This document shows, piece after piece, positions 9,296-19,552 of a stretch of DNA of 64,000 nucleotides (position 1 is the first letter of the stretch; each line of letters begins with the position of its first letter). Under the pieces are notes generated by a model. The model worked only from the letters and a program-made list of their open reading frames with translations, was not told where the DNA came from and searched no databases. This DNA comes from Winogradskyella sp. (GTDB taxonomy: Bacteria; Bacteroidota; Bacteroidia; Flavobacteriales; Flavobacteriaceae). The DNA lies in assembly GCF_013042245.1 (NCBI RefSeq), contig NZ_JABDQL010000025.1, forward strand, positions 97,686-161,685, in the 5' to 3' direction. The translations under genes were made by a program, and so were the position numbers.

Positions 9296-11092
9296 TTAAT
9301 GTTGCAATTCTTCTTCACCGTCTTTCATTGGTACGTTTTGTGGCACATAATCTTCGTCATGCCCTGGCTTACTGTAATCGTAAGGCCATCTATAAACCGT
9401 TGGTAATTCTCCAGGCCAGTTGCCATGAATGTGTTTCACGGGTGCTGTCCATTCTAGAGTATTGGATTTCCAAGGATTTTTTTCAGACTTCTTACCGTAG
9501 AAAATGCTGCTCACGAAATTATATAGAAATACTAATTGAGCAGCTCCAGCTACCAGTGCAAATACGGTAATCACTGCTTGTGCATTTGTAGTATCATCGA
9601 ATAATGGAAAATTTGAGTTAGTATAATAACGTCTTGGTAGGCCTGCCATACCTATAAAGTGCATTGGAAAGAAAACCCCATAAGCACATATTGCTGTTAC
9701 CCAAAAGTGTATATAACCTAAGTTTTTATTCATCATTCTTCCAAACATTCTTGGGAACCAATGATATACTCCTGCAAATACACCATATAAGGCAGATATA
9801 CCCATAACTAAGTGAAAATGCGCAACTACAAAATACGTATCATGTAGGTTAATATCTAATGCACTGTCGCCAAGAATAATACCTGTTAATCCACCTGTTA
9901 TAAACGTTGACACCAAGCCTATTGAAAACAGCATAGCTGGATTCATTTGTAAGTTACCTTTCCATAATGTGGTTATATAATTAAAGGCTTTCACCGCTGA
10001 CGGTATTGCAATTAATAAAGTTGTAAATGTGAATACAGACCCCAAGAATGGATTCATCCCCGAAATAAACATATGGTGACCCCATACTATAGTAGATAAG
10101 AATGCAATTGCTAAAATGGAAGCAACCATTGCTCGATAACCAAATATTGGTTTACGAGAATTTGTTGAAATTATTTCAGAAGTGATTCCCAAAGCTGGTA
10201 ATAATACAATGTAAACTTCAGGGTGACCTAAGAACCAGAATAAGTGTTCAAATAAAACCGGTGAACCACCTTGATAGTGTAATACTTCGCCTTGAATAAA
10301 AATATCTGATAAGAAGAATGACGTTCCAAAACTTCTATCCATTATCAATAATAATGCTGCTGACAATAACACAGGGAATGAAATAACACCAATAATAGCT
10401 GTTACAAAAAAGGCCCAAATAGTTAATGGTAAGCGTGTCATTGACATCCCTTTTGCTCGTAAATTTAATACAGTCACAATATAATTTAATGACCCCAATA
10501 AAGAGGATGCAATAAATATAGCCATTGATACTAACCATAAAGTCATACCTGCACCTGAACCACCTTGTGCCATTGGCAAAGCAGATAGTGGAGGATAAAT
10601 CGTCCAACCTGCTGCTGCTGGTCCAGCTTCAACAAAGAAAGAAAGTATCATGATAACACATGATAAAAAGAATAACCAATACGATACCATATTAAGAAAT
10701 CCTGAGGCCATGTCTCTAGCTCCAATCTGTAATGGAATTAACAAATTACTAAATGTACCGCTCAGACCTGCTGTTAGTACAAAAAATACCATTATTGTAC
10801 CATGAATGGTTACTAAGGCTAAATAAATATCTGCATCCATAACACCACCTGGTGCCCATTTACCTAATAATGCTTCAAATAATACGTTTGGCTGCTCTGG
10901 CCATGCAATCTGCAGACGTATCATCATAGACATCATAATACCTATGATACCCATTATAATTACACCAGTAATTAAATACTGCTTAGCAATCATTTTATGA
11001 TCTTGACTAAATATGTATTTAGTCACAAAAGTTTCTTTGTGATGATGTACGTCGTGGTCGTCGTGAACGTTTGTTTCTGCTGTTGTTGACAT
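9296..11092 (-). CDS. coxA: Cytochrome c oxidase subunit I
   Basis: FLFWFLGHPEVYIVLLPALGITSEI, WGHHMFISGMNP, HDTYFVVAHFHLVM signatures; gene next to coxB and the act cluster. Confidence 0.95.
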   Translation of the reverse strand: MSTTAETNVHDDHDVHHHKETFVTKYIFSQDHKMIAKQYLITGVIIMGIIGIMMSMMIRLQIAWPEQPNVLFEALLGKWAPGGVMDADIYLALVTIHGTIMVFFVLTAGLSGTFSNLLIPLQIGARDMASGFLNMVSYWLFFLSCVIMILSFFVEAGPAAAGWTIYPPLSALPMAQGGSGAGMTLWLVSMAIFIASSLLGSLNYIVTVLNLRAKGMSMTRLPLTIWAFFVTAIIGVISFPVLLSAALLLIMDRSFGTSFFLSDIFIQGEVLHYQGGSPVLFEHLFWFLGHPEVYIVLLPALGITSEIISTNSRKPIFGYRAMVASILAIAFLSTIVWGHHMFISGMNPFLGSVFTFTTLLIAIPSAVKAFNYITTLWKGNLQMNPAMLFSIGLVSTFITGGLTGIILGDSALDINLHDTYFVVAHFHLVMGISALYGVFAGVYHWFPRMFGRMMNKNLGYIHFWVTAICAYGVFFPMHFIGMAGLPRRYYTNSNFPLFDDTTNAQAVITVFALVAGAAQLVFLYNFVSSIFYGKKSEKNPWKSNTLEWTAPVKHIHGNWPGELPTVYRWPYDYSKPGHDEDYVPQNVPMKDGEEELQH

Positions 11093-11126
11093 AATCTCTT
11101 TTCTTTTTCTTAAAACAATTTTTTTA

Positions 11127-12185
11127 CTAATTTAATGAATTTCCGAAAGTTTTTTGTTCTTTCATCCACGCATCAAATTCTTCTTGCGTTTCTACTACTA
11201 TCTTCATTTGCATGTTATAGTGAGATTTTCCGCATATTTTATTACAAAGTAATAAATAATCAAATTCGTAAGTTAAATCCTGACCAGAGGCTTCTATCTC
11301 GACTTTACGTTCTAGACGTAATGCGTTAATATTAGCAACTTTTTCTTGCATATCTGGATTTTGACGCATTTCTGATGTAGTTACCGTTGGTGTAAAAGCA
11401 AATTGGGTAACCATACCAGGGACACAATTCATTTGGGCTCTAAAATGGGGCATATAAGCAGAATGCAATACATCTTGTGATCGCATCTTAAATAAAACTG
11501 GTCTTCCCTTTGGTAAGTGCAATTCTGTAACGATAACATCATCTTGTGCGTTTGGATCATCTTCATCTACACCAAGTATATTGGCTTTATCGATATCAAT
11601 CAATCTAACATTAGCCTTACCTAGTACATTATCGTCTCCGCCATATCTTGCTTTCCAGTTGAATTGCTGAGCGTATAACTCAACAACCATTGGATCTTCA
11701 CTCTCGTCTAAATTCATAATATCATTCCAAGTAAATAATCCAGAGATAATTAAACCCGCTAAAACAATTACAGGAATTACTGTCCAGATAAATTCAAGCG
11801 TATTATTGTCTGCATAAAACAGAGCCTTACGCCCTTTTTCACCTTTGTATTTATAAGCAAAGTAATGCAATAAAAATTGTGTTACTGTTTGCACAAAAAA
11901 GATGACAACCATAGAGATAATCATTAAATTATCAATACCAGGTCCATGCTCTGAAGCAGAGTTTGATGTTAATGGCAAATCTCCTAAATAAACAAAACTA
12001 GCTATAGTAATGGCGTATATGAAAATCAAAAAACCTATCATCATATAACCATTAAAACGGTTGTCCTTATCGGTGGCTATTTGCGAATTAGACGCACCTA
12101 CTTGTGCTAAATCAAAAATCTTAACCATTTGCCACATGGCAACGGCTACAAATAGTACTATTACAAATATTAACAAAGTTGTCAT
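11127..12185 (-). CDS. coxB: Cytochrome c oxidase subunit II
   Basis: Two TM helices, CuA-type motif LLCNKICGKSHYNM, ELHLPKGRPVLFKMRSQDVLHSAYMPHFRAQMNCVPG. Confidence 0.93.
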   Translation of the reverse strand: MTTLLIFVIVLFVAVAMWQMVKIFDLAQVGASNSQIATDKDNRFNGYMMIGFLIFIYAITIASFVYLGDLPLTSNSASEHGPGIDNLMIISMVVIFFVQTVTQFLLHYFAYKYKGEKGRKALFYADNNTLEFIWTVIPVIVLAGLIISGLFTWNDIMNLDESEDPMVVELYAQQFNWKARYGGDDNVLGKANVRLIDIDKANILGVDEDDPNAQDDVIVTELHLPKGRPVLFKMRSQDVLHSAYMPHFRAQMNCVPGMVTQFAFTPTVTTSEMRQNPDMQEKVANINALRLERKVEIEASGQDLTYEFDYLLLCNKICGKSHYNMQMKIVVETQEEFDAWMKEQKTFGNSLN

Positions 12186-12210
12186 TATCTTATCAGTTCT
12201 AAATATTTAA

Positions 12211-13554
12211 TTAATAATGAAAGTTTTCACTCTCCTTAAGGAAAGGGTTTCCTTTAGCCAATAGTGGTGCCTTGCTTAATGCAGTAAACACAACAAACAA
12301 GAATATTCCCGCAAATAGGCATATCGCTCCAATCTCTGGTGCTCCTATATACCATCTATCACCTACTGTTGCAGGCATAATCATATTGAATACATCTAGG
12401 TAGTGCCCACAAAGAATCACAATACCAGCCATAACTACAAACCAAGGAATACGTTTGTAATCGCTATTCATCAATAATAGTAATGGGAATACAAAATTCA
12501 TGGCTACCATACCGAAAAATGGTAATTTATAGTCTTCAATTCTTGACACAAAATATGTAACTTCTTCAGGTATGTTTGAGTACCAAATTAACATGAATTG
12601 AGAGAACCACAAGTATGTCCAGAAAATACTAATCCCAAACATAAACTTAGCTAAATCATGTAAATGACTATCATTTACAAATTCTAGTAATCCTTTAGAC
12701 TTTAAATAGATTGTTATTAAAGCAATTACAGTAATACCACTTACAAACATGCTTGCAAACACATACCATCCAAATAATGTTGAGAACCAGTGTGGGTCAA
12801 CAGACATAATCCAATCCCAAGACATCATTGACTCTGTGTAAATATAAAATACTAAGAAACCAGCTGATATTCTAAAATTCTTCTTAAAGTTACTATTACC
12901 TTCTACTGTATCTTGTGCAAGGGAAAACTTGCGAGAGAAATAACGATATAACGACCAACCTGCTAAGAAAATAATTGCTCTTATAAAGAACCAAGTTTTG
13001 TTTAACCAACTTTCTTTAGCTTGAATGATTTCATCATGAGCAACAACGTCTGGATCCATCCAAATAAAAATATGAGAACCTCCAAGAGCTGCAACTAATA
13101 ATACTAAAATACCTCCTGGTAGCACATATGATGTAATACCTTCCATAACTCTAAAGAGTACTGGAGACCAACCTGCTTGTGCAGCATATTGAATTGCATA
13201 AAATGCTAAGACGCCTAATGCTATCATAAAGAAAAAGAAAGCCGCCACATAAAGTGCAGCATAAGGTCTGTTGTGTATTTGGTGTAACACATGTTCTTCA
13301 TGACTCATTTTATGACCTTCTTCTGCATGGTCTTCGTCTTGTGAGGATTCGACCTTATAAGCCGAAGCACTACCATTGTCTTCGTTGTGATATGCGTCAC
13401 CGTGTCCTTCTCCATGACTATCGTTCATGTATTCAGATATATTGTCTTCAGTTACATCATGAGAACTCATATAGCCCCAACCCCAAAGCAAACCGCCTAA
13501 AACCACTAATATGATTGACGCTATCTTTAATCGATTTGAAATTTTATATTCCAT
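12211..13554 (-). CDS. actF: Quinol:cytochrome c oxidoreductase (ACIII) quinone-binding subunit 2 / ActF
   Basis: Polytopic membrane protein (MSWDWIMSVDPHWFSTLFGWYVFASMFVSGI) in act gene order. Confidence 0.85.
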   Translation of the reverse strand: MEYKISNRLKIASIILVVLGGLLWGWGYMSSHDVTEDNISEYMNDSHGEGHGDAYHNEDNGSASAYKVESSQDEDHAEEGHKMSHEEHVLHQIHNRPYAALYVAAFFFFMIALGVLAFYAIQYAAQAGWSPVLFRVMEGITSYVLPGGILVLLVAALGGSHIFIWMDPDVVAHDEIIQAKESWLNKTWFFIRAIIFLAGWSLYRYFSRKFSLAQDTVEGNSNFKKNFRISAGFLVFYIYTESMMSWDWIMSVDPHWFSTLFGWYVFASMFVSGITVIALITIYLKSKGLLEFVNDSHLHDLAKFMFGISIFWTYLWFSQFMLIWYSNIPEEVTYFVSRIEDYKLPFFGMVAMNFVFPLLLLMNSDYKRIPWFVVMAGIVILCGHYLDVFNMIMPATVGDRWYIGAPEIGAICLFAGIFLFVVFTALSKAPLLAKGNPFLKESENFHY

Positions 13555-13576
13555 TTATATAATCTTTATCTAAATC

Positions 13577-14134
13577 TTATTTTTCTAAATCTGCTTTCAG
13601 TTTTTCAACATAAGCTACTACTTGCCAGCGTTCTTCTTCGCTCATAAAATTTGCGTAAGAACCCATAGAGTTTTTTCCGTAATAAATAACATGATAAATA
13701 CTACCTGTTGTTATTGCTCTTCCTGCATCTGCATAACTAGGAACACCTAGAATTTTTTCTCTCTTCATTAAAATACCCTGACCAGCACCTTTAGTTCCGT
13801 GACAAATTCCACAATAAATATCATAAAGTTCCTTACCTCTAGCATAATCAACTGCTGTAGAATCTAATGGACTTTCCAAGTTTGCTTTTGCATACTCGTA
13901 TCCGTCATTAGTGTCTTCAATTTCATATAAGGAATAGCCTCTTGGTATAGTTCCTTCTACTGGTAATTGCGCTTCCACACCATTTGCAAATGCGTCTGAT
14001 TCTTGATAAGCCTCGTAACCTACAGATTCGTACATGTTAGGCATATACTGATAGTTACGCCTCGTCTTCTTGTTACAAGACACGATACTTAATAGTAATG
14101 CTAATACTACTGTTATTTTTAAAGTCGTCTTCAT
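13577..14134 (-). CDS. actE: ACIII monoheme cytochrome c subunit ActE (lipoprotein)
   Basis: MKTTLKITVVLALLLSIVSCNKK lipobox; CGICH heme motif. The track start (14176) would overlap the preceding gene; MKTTLK at 14134 preferred. Confidence 0.85.
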   Translation of the reverse strand: MKTTLKITVVLALLLSIVSCNKKTRRNYQYMPNMYESVGYEAYQESDAFANGVEAQLPVEGTIPRGYSLYEIEDTNDGYEYAKANLESPLDSTAVDYARGKELYDIYCGICHGTKGAGQGILMKREKILGVPSYADAGRAITTGSIYHVIYYGKNSMGSYANFMSEEERWQVVAYVEKLKADLEK

Positions 14135-14135
14135 A

Positions 14136-14678
14136 TTAATGTGCGTCTTCGTCTTTTTCAACAATGTTAATTTCAACAGCTCCGGTTTCGGTAAGAAGCT
14201 TTGTTAAATCGGCTTCATTATTGTGGATAGTAATTTCCATAAGGAAATGGTCGTCTGTTGTTCTTGGGTCTGGATTTTCTGCTTTTTTGAATGGCCACAT
14301 TCTACTTCGTAAGTAAAATGTAATTACCATTAAGTGAGCGGCAAAAAATACCGTAAGTTCAAACATGATAGGCACAAACGCTGGCATATTTTCTATATAG
14401 CTAAAACTTGGTTTACCACCAATATCTTGTGGCCAATCTTCAATCATGATGTAATTCATCATAACTACTGCGACTATTAGACCTACACAACCATACATAA
14501 AAGATGTTATAGCGATACGTGTTGGTGCTAGACCCATTGCCTTATCAAGTCCGTGGACTGGAAAAGGTGTATATATTTCTTCGATATGATGCTTTGCTGC
14601 CTTAACCTTTTTAACGGCTGACATTAGTATATCATCATCGGTATAGATAGCGTGAATTACTTTTGAAGCTGCTTCCAT
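14136..14678 (-). CDS. actD: ACIII subunit ActD (DUF3341)
   Basis: KHHIEEIYTPFPVHGLDKAMGLAPTRIAITSFMYGCVG...; position between actC and actE. Confidence 0.88.
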   Translation of the reverse strand: MEAASKVIHAIYTDDDILMSAVKKVKAAKHHIEEIYTPFPVHGLDKAMGLAPTRIAITSFMYGCVGLIVAVVMMNYIMIEDWPQDIGGKPSFSYIENMPAFVPIMFELTVFFAAHLMVITFYLRSRMWPFKKAENPDPRTTDDHFLMEITIHNNEADLTKLLTETGAVEINIVEKDEDAH

Positions 14679-14686
14679 ATCTATTA

Positions 14687-16417
14687 TTAGTTTAATAAGT
14701 TTTTAGCTTGTCCTGCCCAATCGTCACGTTCTGCTCTTCCTGGGAAAGAACCTGTAATTGAATCTAACAAGTCGTATTCTTTTTTGGTCATCTTACTTAC
14801 TTGTAAGAATTTATAAATACCTATACTGTTGAGTACTTCTTCCATTTTAGGGCCTACACCACTAATTTTCTTTAAATCATCTGCAGAATCGGTAGCGGCA
14901 TCAAATGTACCAATACTACCTAGAAGGTCATTAACTCTCCCGTCGTCTGTATTTGGTAGCGGCGCTTCAGTAGATGGTGTTAATTCAGCAGGGCTAGAAG
15001 TTCTTTTATCAGCTCCTGTACCTACTAAGCTATCGCCTCTTTCTCTAATTTTTTTGTAACGTTCTCCTGAAGACTTCAAAATAGTTTTTACTTCTGCTTG
15101 TGCTATTACTGGGAATGTACGTGAGTACAATAAGAATAACACAAAGAAGAAACCAATAGTTCCGATAAAGATACCAATATCAACAAATGTTGGAGAGAAC
15201 ATAGACCAAGATGATGGTAAGTAATCTCTATGTAATGATGTTACAATAATTACAAAACGCTCAAACCACATACCGATGTTAACTACAATCGAGATAGCAA
15301 AGGAAAACATGATACTGGTTCGTAGTTTCTTAAACCACATAAATTGTGGCGAGAATACATTACATGACATCATTGCCCAATAAGCCCACCAGTAAGGTCC
15401 AGTCGCTCTATTTAAGAATGCATACTGCTCATACTCTACACCAGAATACCATGCAATGAATAACTCAGTAATGTAAGCTACACCAACTATAGAACCTGTA
15501 AGCATTATTACAATATTCATTAATTCAATGTGTTGTACAGTGATATAATCTTCTAAACTACACACTTTACGCATAATAATAAGAAGTGTATTTACCATAG
15601 CAAATCCAGAGAAAATCGCACCTGCTACAAAATAAGGTGGGAAAATCGTCGTGTGCCATCCTGGAATAACTGATGTTGCGAAATCAAAAGATACAATAGT
15701 GTGTACAGAAAGTACTAATGGTGTTGCTAAACCTGCTAATACTAATGACACTTCTTCAAAACGTTGCCAATCTTTAGCGCGACCAGACCATCCAAAACTT
15801 AATAAAGAATATATTTTCTTTTGAAATGGCTTTACAGCGCGATCTCTGATCATTGCAAAATCTGGTAATAAACCTGTCCACCAGAATACAAGCGATACCG
15901 ATAAATATGTAGAAATTGCAAATACATCCCAAAGTAATGGTGAGTTAAAGTTTACCCATAAAGACCCAAATTGGTTAGGAATTGGTAATACCCAGTATGC
16001 TAACCATGGACGACCCATGTGAATGATTGGGAACAAACCTGCTTGTACTACGGAGAAAATAGTCATGGCTTCCGCAGAACGGTTAATAGCCATACGCCAT
16101 TTTTGACGGAATAATAAAAGTACAGCAGAAATTAGTGTTCCTGCGTGACCAATACCTACCCACCAAACAAAGTTTGTAATATCCCAAGCCCAGTTTACAG
16201 TCTTATTAAGACCCCAAACACCAATTCCTGTAGATATGGTATAAATAATACAACCTATTCCCCAAAGGAATGCTACTAGAGCAATACTAAAAACAATCCA
16301 CCATGCGCGGTTTGCTTTTCCTTCGACAGGTCTAGCAACTTCGACAGTAACGTCGTGATAGGATTTTTCTCCTGTTACTAAAGGTCTTCTAATAGGTGCT
16401 TCGTAATGAGACGCCAT
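14687..16417 (-). CDS. actC: ACIII NrfD-like membrane subunit ActC with C-terminal helix-hairpin-helix-like extension
   Basis: Polytopic NrfD/PsrC-like protein; C-terminus DDLKKISGVGPKMEEVLNSIGIYKFLQVSKMTKKEYDLLDSI... Confidence 0.9.
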   Translation of the reverse strand: MASHYEAPIRRPLVTGEKSYHDVTVEVARPVEGKANRAWWIVFSIALVAFLWGIGCIIYTISTGIGVWGLNKTVNWAWDITNFVWWVGIGHAGTLISAVLLLFRQKWRMAINRSAEAMTIFSVVQAGLFPIIHMGRPWLAYWVLPIPNQFGSLWVNFNSPLLWDVFAISTYLSVSLVFWWTGLLPDFAMIRDRAVKPFQKKIYSLLSFGWSGRAKDWQRFEEVSLVLAGLATPLVLSVHTIVSFDFATSVIPGWHTTIFPPYFVAGAIFSGFAMVNTLLIIMRKVCSLEDYITVQHIELMNIVIMLTGSIVGVAYITELFIAWYSGVEYEQYAFLNRATGPYWWAYWAMMSCNVFSPQFMWFKKLRTSIMFSFAISIVVNIGMWFERFVIIVTSLHRDYLPSSWSMFSPTFVDIGIFIGTIGFFFVLFLLYSRTFPVIAQAEVKTILKSSGERYKKIRERGDSLVGTGADKRTSSPAELTPSTEAPLPNTDDGRVNDLLGSIGTFDAATDSADDLKKISGVGPKMEEVLNSIGIYKFLQVSKMTKKEYDLLDSITGSFPGRAERDDWAGQAKNLLN

Positions 16418-16444
16418 AATTATATATTGATTTCTTTAATTAAT

Positions 16445-19400
16445 TTAAGCTTTCGTATTTCTAACTTTCGTATGATAGAATACGTTTGGTTTCGTACCAA
16501 CGTACTCTAATAAATGATACATACGATCATCTTCTTTTAATTCGGCAACTTGACTTTCTTTATCATTAACATCTCCAAACACCATTGCTCCGTTTCCGCA
16601 GGCTGCTGAACAAGCCGTTTGGAATTCACCATCTTTAACTTCACGTCCATCACGTTTAGCATCCAAAATTGTTTTCTGAGTCTTTTGGATACAGAAAGAA
16701 CATTTTTCCATAACACCACGAGATCTAACAGTAACGTCTGGGTTTAATACCATACGTCCTAAATCGTCATTCATAAAGTAATCGAACTCATCATTTTGGC
16801 TGTATAAGAACCAGTTGAAACGACGCACTTTATAAGGACAGTTATTTGCACAGTAACGCGTACCTACACAACGGTTATATGCCATGTGGTTTTGACCTTG
16901 ACGACCGTGAGCTGTTGCAGCAACAGGACAAACCGTTTCACAAGGTGCGTGATTACAATGCTGACACATTACTGGTTGGAATACCACTTGAGGATTCTCA
17001 TTAGGGTTTTCCATTTCACCAAACTCACTTAATGAGCTTCCTAAACCAGAAATATTTTCTTTCTTTTCTAAATCTTCGCTGAATGAATCTTCAGAAGAAT
17101 AATATCTGTCAATACGTAACCAATGCATATCGCGACTACGTCTCATTTCGGACTTACCAACTACTGGCACATTATTTTCTGCGTGACATGCAATAACACA
17201 TGCACCACAACCCGTACAAGCATTTAAATCAATCGATAAGTTGAAGTGATGCCCGATTGAACGGTCAAAACTATCCCATAAATCTACATCTGGAGATGTT
17301 ACAGGCGTTTCTATATGATTTAATGATACCTCAGGAATTGCGTTCCAGTATTTTTTATCTTTTGTATTAAAGACTTCTAAAGTGGTTTCTTTAATAATGT
17401 CGCCACGACCCATTAAGGTATTGTGCAATTGCACACAAGCAAACTCATGCATTCCTGAAGCTTTAGAAATAGAAACTTCTTGAACTGCATTAAAGTTTTG
17501 ATATAATGGGTAGGCATTGACACCTGTTTGCATTTCGGGTTTAAGACCTAAAGTTCTACCATAACCTAATGAAAGCCCTACAGCACCTTTTGCTTGACCT
17601 GGCTGAATTAATACAGGAACATCTTTTACAGTAACACCATTTACAGTAACATCGACTTTACTACCGTTAAGACCTCCATTAGCAACATTTTCATTAATTA
17701 AGCCTGCTGCATCTGCATCAACTTTTGAAATGGTTAAATAGTTGTCCCAAGATGTTCTTGTAATTGGATCAGGAAATTCTTGTAACCACGGATTGTTAGC
17801 TTGTTGTCCATCTCCCATACCCGTTTTGGTATAGATAGCTAACTCCATACCGCTAGACTTAGCTGAAGCAGCTAATGCTCTTGCAGCATTTCCGTTAGGT
17901 ATTTCAACAGCTTCACTGTCTGTAGTAGACGCTTCTATAGTAGAAGTAGAAGCAGCAACAAAAACACCATCATGCAAAGCTTGGTTATATGATGCGCCAT
18001 TTAAGATGCTCTCGGTCCAAGTTGCTTTGATGTAATCGTTATAATCTGTTCCATTATCAGTCCATGCTAAAAGCACTTCTTGAAATTGCTTTGTATCAAA
18101 TAAAGGACGAATGGTCGGTTGCATCAATGCATAATGACCAGTCTTCATTTCAACATCGCCCCATGATTCTAAATAATGAGGTGCTGCTGCAATGTAATCA
18201 CAGTGTATTGCTGTTTCGTCTTGTTTCATCGAAAAAGCAATAGACTTTGTTTTCTTTAAGCCTTCTGCAAAATCAGAAGCATTAGGTAATGTGTACATCG
18301 GATTAACACCAACCATTACTAAAGCACCAACTTTACCTGCTTTCATATCGGCAACTAATTGCATAACTGCTTTGTCGTTACCTTGTTTTGTATGTATTGT
18401 AGTTGTTGTATCAAAAGCCTTACTAGATAATGCTTCATTAAGTTCTAATACAACAGTTTGTGCATTTACATCTTGAATACCCGATACAACTACACCATTA
18501 CTACCTGCTTTCTTTAACTCTGAAGCAGCAGCTCTAACAGCTTTGTCTAGATTTTCTGGAAGATTACCACTAACACTGTTTCCTGTAACATAACTATATA
18601 ACTTTGCTAAGGCAAGACGTTGTTCGCTTGGCTTCACTGGCACACGCTTGTCTGCATTAGCTCCAGTTAAAGACATGTTAGACTCAAACTGAATATGACG
18701 TGACATTTTTCCGTTGTCAGGAATACGTTTATTAGCATAAGCAGCATCAAAGCCACCTCCTTGCCAATCTCCTAAGAAATCAGCTCCTACAGAAACAATA
18801 GTCATCGCTTTAGAAAAATCGTAATTTGCTAAAGCGCGTTTGCCGTATTTTGCTTGAAAAGCATCTAATGCAGTAGATTCTGAAACAGCATCGTAAGATA
18901 CGTGACGCACATTACCATACTTCTCAGTAAACTCACCAACTAATTTTGACGTCGATGGACTTGCAAAAGTTTGAGTTAAAAACACGATGTCTTTATCGGC
19001 AGCATCGCTTAATATTTGTTTTGTATCCTTTACAAAAGCACCCCAAGAAATAGTGGCATCACCTTTCATTGGTCCTTGGACACGTAAGCTATCGTATAAT
19101 CCTAAAATTGAAGCGTTAACTCTAGCATTAGCGTGACCATTAGTCTTGGCTAATTTGTTATTTTCAATTTTAATTGGACGTCCTTCTCTTGTTTTCACTA
19201 AAACACTAGCAAAATCATAACCATTTGCAATGGTAGTTGCATAATAATTTGCAACACCTGGAACAATCTCCTTCGGCTGCACTACGTAAGGTATAGATTT
19301 CACAACTGGCCCTTCACAGGCAGCTAATGACGCTGCAGCTGTACTAAAACCAACATATTTTAAGAAATCACGACGCGATGTAGATGAAGACTCTAAAGTT

Positions 19401-19528
19401 TCTTTATCTCCTAAAAACTCATCCGTAGGAATTGCTTCCACAAATTCGTTTTGTTGTAGCGTCTCAACAATAGAGCTGTTTTCGTTTAGCTCCTCAACAC
19501 TTTTCCAGTATTTTTTGTTAGTTGACAT
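16445..19528 (-). CDS. actB: ACIII molybdopterin-like / Fe-S subunit ActB with Tat-type leader
   Basis: SRRDFLKYVGFSTAAASLAAC leader; CTGCGACVIACHAENN, CQHCNHAPCETVCPVAATAHG, CANNCPYKVRRFNWF Fe-S cluster motifs. Confidence 0.92.
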   Translation of the reverse strand: MSTNKKYWKSVEELNENSSIVETLQQNEFVEAIPTDEFLGDKETLESSSTSRRDFLKYVGFSTAAASLAACEGPVVKSIPYVVQPKEIVPGVANYYATTIANGYDFASVLVKTREGRPIKIENNKLAKTNGHANARVNASILGLYDSLRVQGPMKGDATISWGAFVKDTKQILSDAADKDIVFLTQTFASPSTSKLVGEFTEKYGNVRHVSYDAVSESTALDAFQAKYGKRALANYDFSKAMTIVSVGADFLGDWQGGGFDAAYANKRIPDNGKMSRHIQFESNMSLTGANADKRVPVKPSEQRLALAKLYSYVTGNSVSGNLPENLDKAVRAAASELKKAGSNGVVVSGIQDVNAQTVVLELNEALSSKAFDTTTTIHTKQGNDKAVMQLVADMKAGKVGALVMVGVNPMYTLPNASDFAEGLKKTKSIAFSMKQDETAIHCDYIAAAPHYLESWGDVEMKTGHYALMQPTIRPLFDTKQFQEVLLAWTDNGTDYNDYIKATWTESILNGASYNQALHDGVFVAASTSTIEASTTDSEAVEIPNGNAARALAASAKSSGMELAIYTKTGMGDGQQANNPWLQEFPDPITRTSWDNYLTISKVDADAAGLINENVANGGLNGSKVDVTVNGVTVKDVPVLIQPGQAKGAVGLSLGYGRTLGLKPEMQTGVNAYPLYQNFNAVQEVSISKASGMHEFACVQLHNTLMGRGDIIKETTLEVFNTKDKKYWNAIPEVSLNHIETPVTSPDVDLWDSFDRSIGHHFNLSIDLNACTGCGACVIACHAENNVPVVGKSEMRRSRDMHWLRIDRYYSSEDSFSEDLEKKENISGLGSSLSEFGEMENPNENPQVVFQPVMCQHCNHAPCETVCPVAATAHGRQGQNHMAYNRCVGTRYCANNCPYKVRRFNWFLYSQNDEFDYFMNDDLGRMVLNPDVTVRSRGVMEKCSFCIQKTQKTILDAKRDGREVKDGEFQTACSAACGNGAMVFGDVNDKESQVAELKEDDRMYHLLEYVGTKPNVFYHTKVRNTKA

Positions 19529-19552
19529 ATAATTGTGAGTTACTTCTAATTA

